A stretch of 64,000 nt of DNA. Source: Tetraselmis striata (taxonomy: Eukaryota > Chlorophyta > Chlorodendrophyceae > Chlorodendrales > Chlorodendraceae). The stretch covers positions 1-64,000 of the forward strand of contig VCJN01001421.1 of assembly GCA_006384855.1 (NCBI GenBank), read 5' to 3'. The position numbers and the translations under genes are program-made. This document shows, piece by piece, positions 60,000 to 64,000 of the stretch (within the stretch, counting starts at the first letter, position 1; each line of letters starts with the position of its first letter). The notes beneath the pieces were generated by a model, which saw nothing but the letters and a program-made list of their open reading frames with translations, was not told where the DNA came from and made no database searches.

Positions 60000-61600
60000 G
60001 GGTGCATCGGACGCCGGATACCCATCCACTCGGCGTAAAAGACGCGTAATATTCAAACTATATTCACACACAAATGTGTGAAAACCGGACATTCCGTGCC
60101 GGATGGGTGGGAACACGGCGTCCGATGCAGCCAAAACCCCAGGAACACGCTATTCTATGCACCGGCAATGCACTCCGCCAGCACCGCCTCATTCTCTATC
60201 GATTTTGAAAACGCCTTCACATTATGCACCGCTAATTGCAATCGCCACCGTGTAATGTTGTCACGATGTGCGCACACAACAACACTTACTACCGGTTCCG
60301 ACGCGGATGGAGGCGGTGCTGGCGGAGTGCATTGGTGGTGCATAGAATAGCGTGTTGCTGGGGTTTTGGCTGCATCGGACGCCGTATTCCCACCCATCCG
60401 GCACGGAATGTCCGGTTTTCACACATTTATGTGTTAATATAGTGTGAATATTACGCGTCTTTTACGCCGGGTGGATGGGCATCCGGCGTCCGATGCACCC
60501 CAATTATTCGCAGCACGCTACTCTACGCACCGCCAATGCACTCCGCAAGCCCTGCCTCCATCCGCGTGGGAACCGGTAGTAAGTGTTGTTGTGTGCGCAC
60601 ATCGTGACAACATTACACGGTGGCAATTGCAATTAGCGGTGCATAATGTGAAGGCGTTTTCGAAATCGACAGAGAATGAGGCGGTGCTGGCGGAGTGCAT
60701 TGGCGGTGCATAGAATAGCGTGTTGCTGGGGTTTTGGCTGCATCGGACGCCGTATTCCCATCCATCCGGCACGGAATGTCCGTTTTCACACATTTGTGTG
60801 TGAATATAGTGTGAATATTACGCGTCTTTTACGCTGGGTGGATGGGCATCCGGCGTCCGATGCACCCCAATTATTTGCATCACGCTAGTCTACGCACCGC
60901 CAGTGCACTCCGCAAGCCCCGCCTCCATCCGCGTGGGAACCGGTAGTAAGTGTTGTTGTGTGCGCACATCGTGACAACATTACACGGTGGCAATTGCAAT
61001 TAGCGGTGGATAATGTGAAGGCGTTTTCGAAATCGACAGAGAATGAGGCGGTGCTGGCGGAGTGCATTGGCGGTGCATAGAATAGCGTGTTGCTGGGGTT
61101 TTGGCTGCATCGGGCGCCGTGTTCCCATCAATCCGGCACGGAATGTCCGGTTTTCACACATTTGTGTGTGAATATAGTGTGAATATTACGCGTCTTTTAC
61201 GCCGGGTGGATGGGCATCCGGCGTCTGATGCACCCCAATTATTTGCAGCACGCTAGTCTACGCACCGCCAATGCACTCCGCAAGCCCCGCCTCCATCCGC
61301 GTGGGAACCGGTAGTAAGTGGTGTTGTGTGCGCACATCGTGACAACATTACACGGTGGCAATTGCAATTAGCGGTGGATAATGTGAAGGCGTTTTCGAAA
61401 TCGACACAGAATGAGGCGGTGCTGGCGGAGTGCATTGGCGGTGCATAGAATAGCGTGTTGCTGGGGTTTTGGCTGCATCGGACGCCGTATTCCCACCCAT
61501 CCGGCACGGAATGTCCGGTTTCACACATTTGCGTGTGAATATATATATAGTGTGAATATTACGTACGCGTCTTTTACGCCGGGTGGATGGGCATCCGGCG
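60000..61600. repeat. 368-bp palindromic-unit satellite inside element B
   Basis: Same family as 22830-24240. The marker GAATAGCGTGTTGCTGGGG recurs at about 60345, 60714, 61080 and 61447. The first ~300 bp (60000-60300) are in reverse orientation, and the change occurs at about 60300-60315 between CGACGCGGATGG and AGGCGGTGCTGGC. Confidence 0.88.
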
Positions 61601-62437
61601 TCCGATGCACCCCGAATCTCACCAACACGCTACTCTACGCACCCCCAACGCACTCCGCCAGCCCCGCCTCTTTCCGCGCAGGTCCTACGTTCCATTGTAT
61701 GTATATACATACGTACATGTACTGCTCCGAAACCAGCCCAAACTTAATGAGTGCACAAGTGTCAATGGGGGGGGGGGGGGGTGAAGGTGGGGGGGGGGGG
61801 GGGGGATGTGGCGGCGGGGCATCTACTCACACATACCCCGGCGATGCATGACAGATATTACACGCCGTGGCGGGTCGGCGGGCCGACCCGGCGAGGGGGG
61901 GGGGGGGGGGGGGTCTATTCAACAACACGTGCGACAGTGTCGTTTCGTGGAGCAGTATATGTGCCCGGCCTCATTTATACCGCCCCCTACCTGCGCTGCA
62001 TGGTCCACCCCTACGAATTACTTAGCACAAACCGCCATTACTTAATAGGAACCTAGCACAGCTAGGCTTATATGCCCGCTTTGCCGATCAACTTCTACGC
62101 ACTTTCCGTCCCTCAATTGCCGGACATGGGGGTTAAGCCGCCAGCCTCGGCAGTTGCTTAGCCAGACTTGGCATCCCGTACCGTGTCCATGGCTTCGCAG
62201 CTCTGCCGCCGGCACACGCCGAATACGCTTACTCCGGCGCTTGCTGCCGCGGGGTTGCGCACGCATGCACGCACGGTGATACGCCGCCGACGCCGCCACG
62301 CTTACTTCCACCAGCTTCGCCAGCCGCAGCTTCGCACGCCGTTCCGCCGACATACGAAACGCACGAATCCCCCCCCCCCCCCCCGTCCCCGCGTCATGTA
62401 TAATATATTCGAGGCGACTATGCGGGGCGCATCACAC
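61600..62437. repeat. Second (forward) arm of the element B inverted repeat
   Basis: Matches A about 24230-25040 in the same orientation and, inverted, matches about 59230-60020 of B itself. It holds the same G runs and the MSAERRAKLRLAK-type frame (62353-62042, minus strand). It ends at ATCACAC, where element C begins. Confidence 0.87.
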
Positions 62438-62929
62438 CACTGTGAGATTCAGATGTGACATACGGGTGACGAAGCACTACTACTAGCGACTATTATTTAT
62501 CCGTGAAGGCTGCTGCTGCTGGCGGCACGTCCATCCAGTTACGTGCGAGTACATCCGGCGTTATTGCCGGCGAGCGATAAATCCTTTTTGTAATCATTCT
62601 GGTAGTCGTACTAGCCCGGTGACGTGTTACATGGCACTGACGTAAAGATCCTTGTAAGGTACAAGGTTGTCCGTGTAGTACCGGGTAGTACGCGATATAT
62701 TTATCAAGCCGGTACCGGGTATCTAGTACGAACCCGGGCGCGATGACGAGTCGTCCTGTGGATAACTACGACTATTAGTACATGGGAGCGCAAATCGCAG
62801 CCGTACTATTCGGCTAGGGGCCTGCCCGCCGTCCGATCAAAGGTCATCATCGGGCGGTTTGGCTGCCATGTTTTGCCAAAGAGTGCTCACGTTACATAAA
62901 TATTTGCGAGGGGGGTAAGGGGGCGGGGG

Positions 62930-63205
62930 CTACTGCTTGTTCTTGTTCTTGCGTGCCCGGGGGACCCTCCGCTTCGACGATCTCGCTGCCTCCGCCTCCG
63001 CCTCCGCCTCCGCCTGCGCCTCCGACTCCGCCTCCGACTCCGCGACCGTCAGTTTCTTACCTCGGCGCTTCTTCACTGGCCTCTTCCGCTTCTTGTCATC
63101 CGTCAGTGTCTTCACCACCCCGGGAGGCTGTGCCGTCGACGACGCCGCCATGAGCTTCCTTACCTTGGCGTCGGGACGCCCCCTGTGCCCAGACGCCCAC
63201 AACAA
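62930..63205 (-). CDS. Small basic protein of element C
   Basis: The C-terminal end is clear: KKRKRPVKKRRGKKLTVAE, then a repeated AEAESE-type acidic stretch, then SKRRVPRARKNKNKQ and a stop. The basic clusters look like nuclear localisation signals. The start is uncertain; an acceptor (GGGCACAG) near 63185 suggests this is a last exon. No family recognised. Confidence 0.45.
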   Translation of the reverse strand: MLWASGHRGRPDAKVRKLMAASSTAQPPGVVKTLTDDKKRKRPVKKRRGKKLTVAESEAESEAQAEAEAEAEAARSSKRRVPRARKNKNKQ

Positions 63206-63223
63206 GCCACAATCGTTTCGCCT

Positions 63224-63645
63224 TTAAGCGGCTGAGGATGCGGCCTCCTCGGCCACCACGAGTTGCGCCGCTGGCACTGTGGAAGCCTTGGCGTTGAGGT
63301 GGGCCTTACGGCGCTCCCGGACGAATCTGCGCGCGGCACAAGTTAGCGACGAGTGGGTGCGTGCTAATGTGGAGGGTGGAGTGCTTTGTTGCGCGCCCAC
63401 CTTGTCACGCGTTTCCTCATGTCTTTCTCGTCCTCCTCGATGCCGGCGGCGCGGACACGCGAGACAACAAGGCTCGCCGCCCACTTTTGCCCGGGGGGCG
63501 AGGTCTGCCATGGCGCTGTGAGCGGTGAAGGGGGGGGGGGGGCGGCTGAGGTGGAGAAACTAACACCTAGTCGGCGACCGCCTTCCGCAGCAGTCAACGA
63601 CACATCGGAGGCGAGGAGCAGCGCGCCACTACTATTTATATGCAC
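63224..63645 (-). CDS. Small spliced ORF of element C
   Basis: An exon ending at 63401 (QKWAASLVVSRVRAAGIEED, DMRKRVTR) joins in phase to 63326-63224 (FVRERRKAHLNAKAST, stop TAA). A candidate first exon starts at ATG 63645 (MHINSSGALLLAS). The intron between them contains a C run at about 63531-63542. It is predicted to be a basic, helical protein of about 100 residues. Function unknown. Confidence 0.4.
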
Positions 63646-64000
63646 GTATTGTCAAGAGCTAGTCGGTGCGGCATTGTGTCGGTGTAATTTCGCAATGTTT
63701 ACTGTTGAAGTAGCACGGCGTAATGAATACGCGGTTTCACCGAGTGAATCCGGGATAATATGTGCGGTAGGGCGCGCGTATATGTGCGCGACGAATGTGC
63801 GCGGATGTGCGCAGCGTTGTGCGGCGGTGTGCGGCGGTGTGCGGCGGTGTGCACCGATGTGAATATAGTGTGAATATTATATCGGCCGTAGACGATCGGG
63901 TCTGGCAGCACCGCCCGTGCTTGTAAATAAGCGACAATGGATCACGTCATGCTCCGGTTGTACTCCTACACTTCCTCCACTTTGGCGGGTGGGGGGGGGG

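Larger units (their letters stand above)
54930..62437. mobile_element. CACTA element B: deleted, partly inverted relative of element A
   Basis: Starts with CACTGTGAGATTAGGATG, the right-end type terminus of A, inside the coiled-coil gene. From 54930 to about 60300 it matches the right half of A in reverse, except for two deletions (A about 30355-32060 and A 26846-28167). At about 60310 the orientation flips. From there to 62437 it matches A about 23300-25040 in forward orientation. Element C interrupts it at 62437. Its far end and target duplication lie outside the window. Confidence 0.88.
62438..64000. mobile_element. CACTA element C, left end and part of its body (runs off the window)
   Basis: Begins CACTGTGAGATTCAGATG next to CAC (62435-62437), a likely 3-bp target. 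62438-62735 matches the left end of A (19054-19330). 62735-63765 is unlike A and carries its own small genes. 63765-63885 again resembles A around 19335. From about 63885 it matches A from 22508 onward (GACGATCGGGTCTGGCAGC). It thus lacks the protease-fusion gene. Confidence 0.87.

Overview
This window reads as nuclear DNA of a eukaryote, most likely a photosynthetic microalga. Genes are split by GT-AG introns. Two enzymes begin with Arg/Ser/Ala-rich leaders that look like organelle transit peptides. About half of the sequence is mobile or satellite DNA. I cannot name the species. Runs of 12 to 32 C or G are scattered throughout, and several start within about 12 nt of an intron donor.

Host genes: (1) 1998-4696 (+), a polytopic membrane protein of unknown function; (2) 4857-6832 (-), a glutathione S-transferase with a CPYAQR active site, convergent with (1); (3) 38369-41502 (-), an FGGY-family xylulokinase; (4) 42531-53757 (+), a 16-exon secreted protein with six PAN/Apple-like modules, divergent from (3) and carrying one 1-nt frameshift; (5) 54111-54929 (-), the remnant of a coiled-coil gene cut by a transposon. 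For (2), (3) and (4), the exon phases I assigned close exactly, apart from that frameshift.

Mobile DNA: a complete LINE lies at 6933-11882, with a 10-bp target duplication and one in-frame TAG. Four shorter copies of its 3' end lie elsewhere, one only 36 bp long. A ~955-bp tandem satellite (15673-19053, resuming at 32348-33318) is split by CACTA element A (19054-32347, 13.3 kb, TAT target duplication). Element A carries a gene fusing a Ulp1-like (C48) protease to an unknown ~500-aa region, an internal 368-bp satellite made of palindromic units, a zinc-ribbon protein, a ~1,240-aa Tnp2-like transposase and one further ORF. Element B (54930-62437) is a relative of A in the opposite orientation. 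It has lost the second half of the transposase catalytic core and folds back on itself at about 60310. Element C (62438 to the window end) is inserted into B and carries different small genes.

The layout is therefore two gene islands (2-7 kb and 38-54 kb) set among transposons. The second island is flanked by inverted CACTA copies A and B. The transposons are the most distinctive content: three related CACTA elements at different stages (A near complete, B deleted and inverted, C recombined with new cargo) lie within 45 kb.
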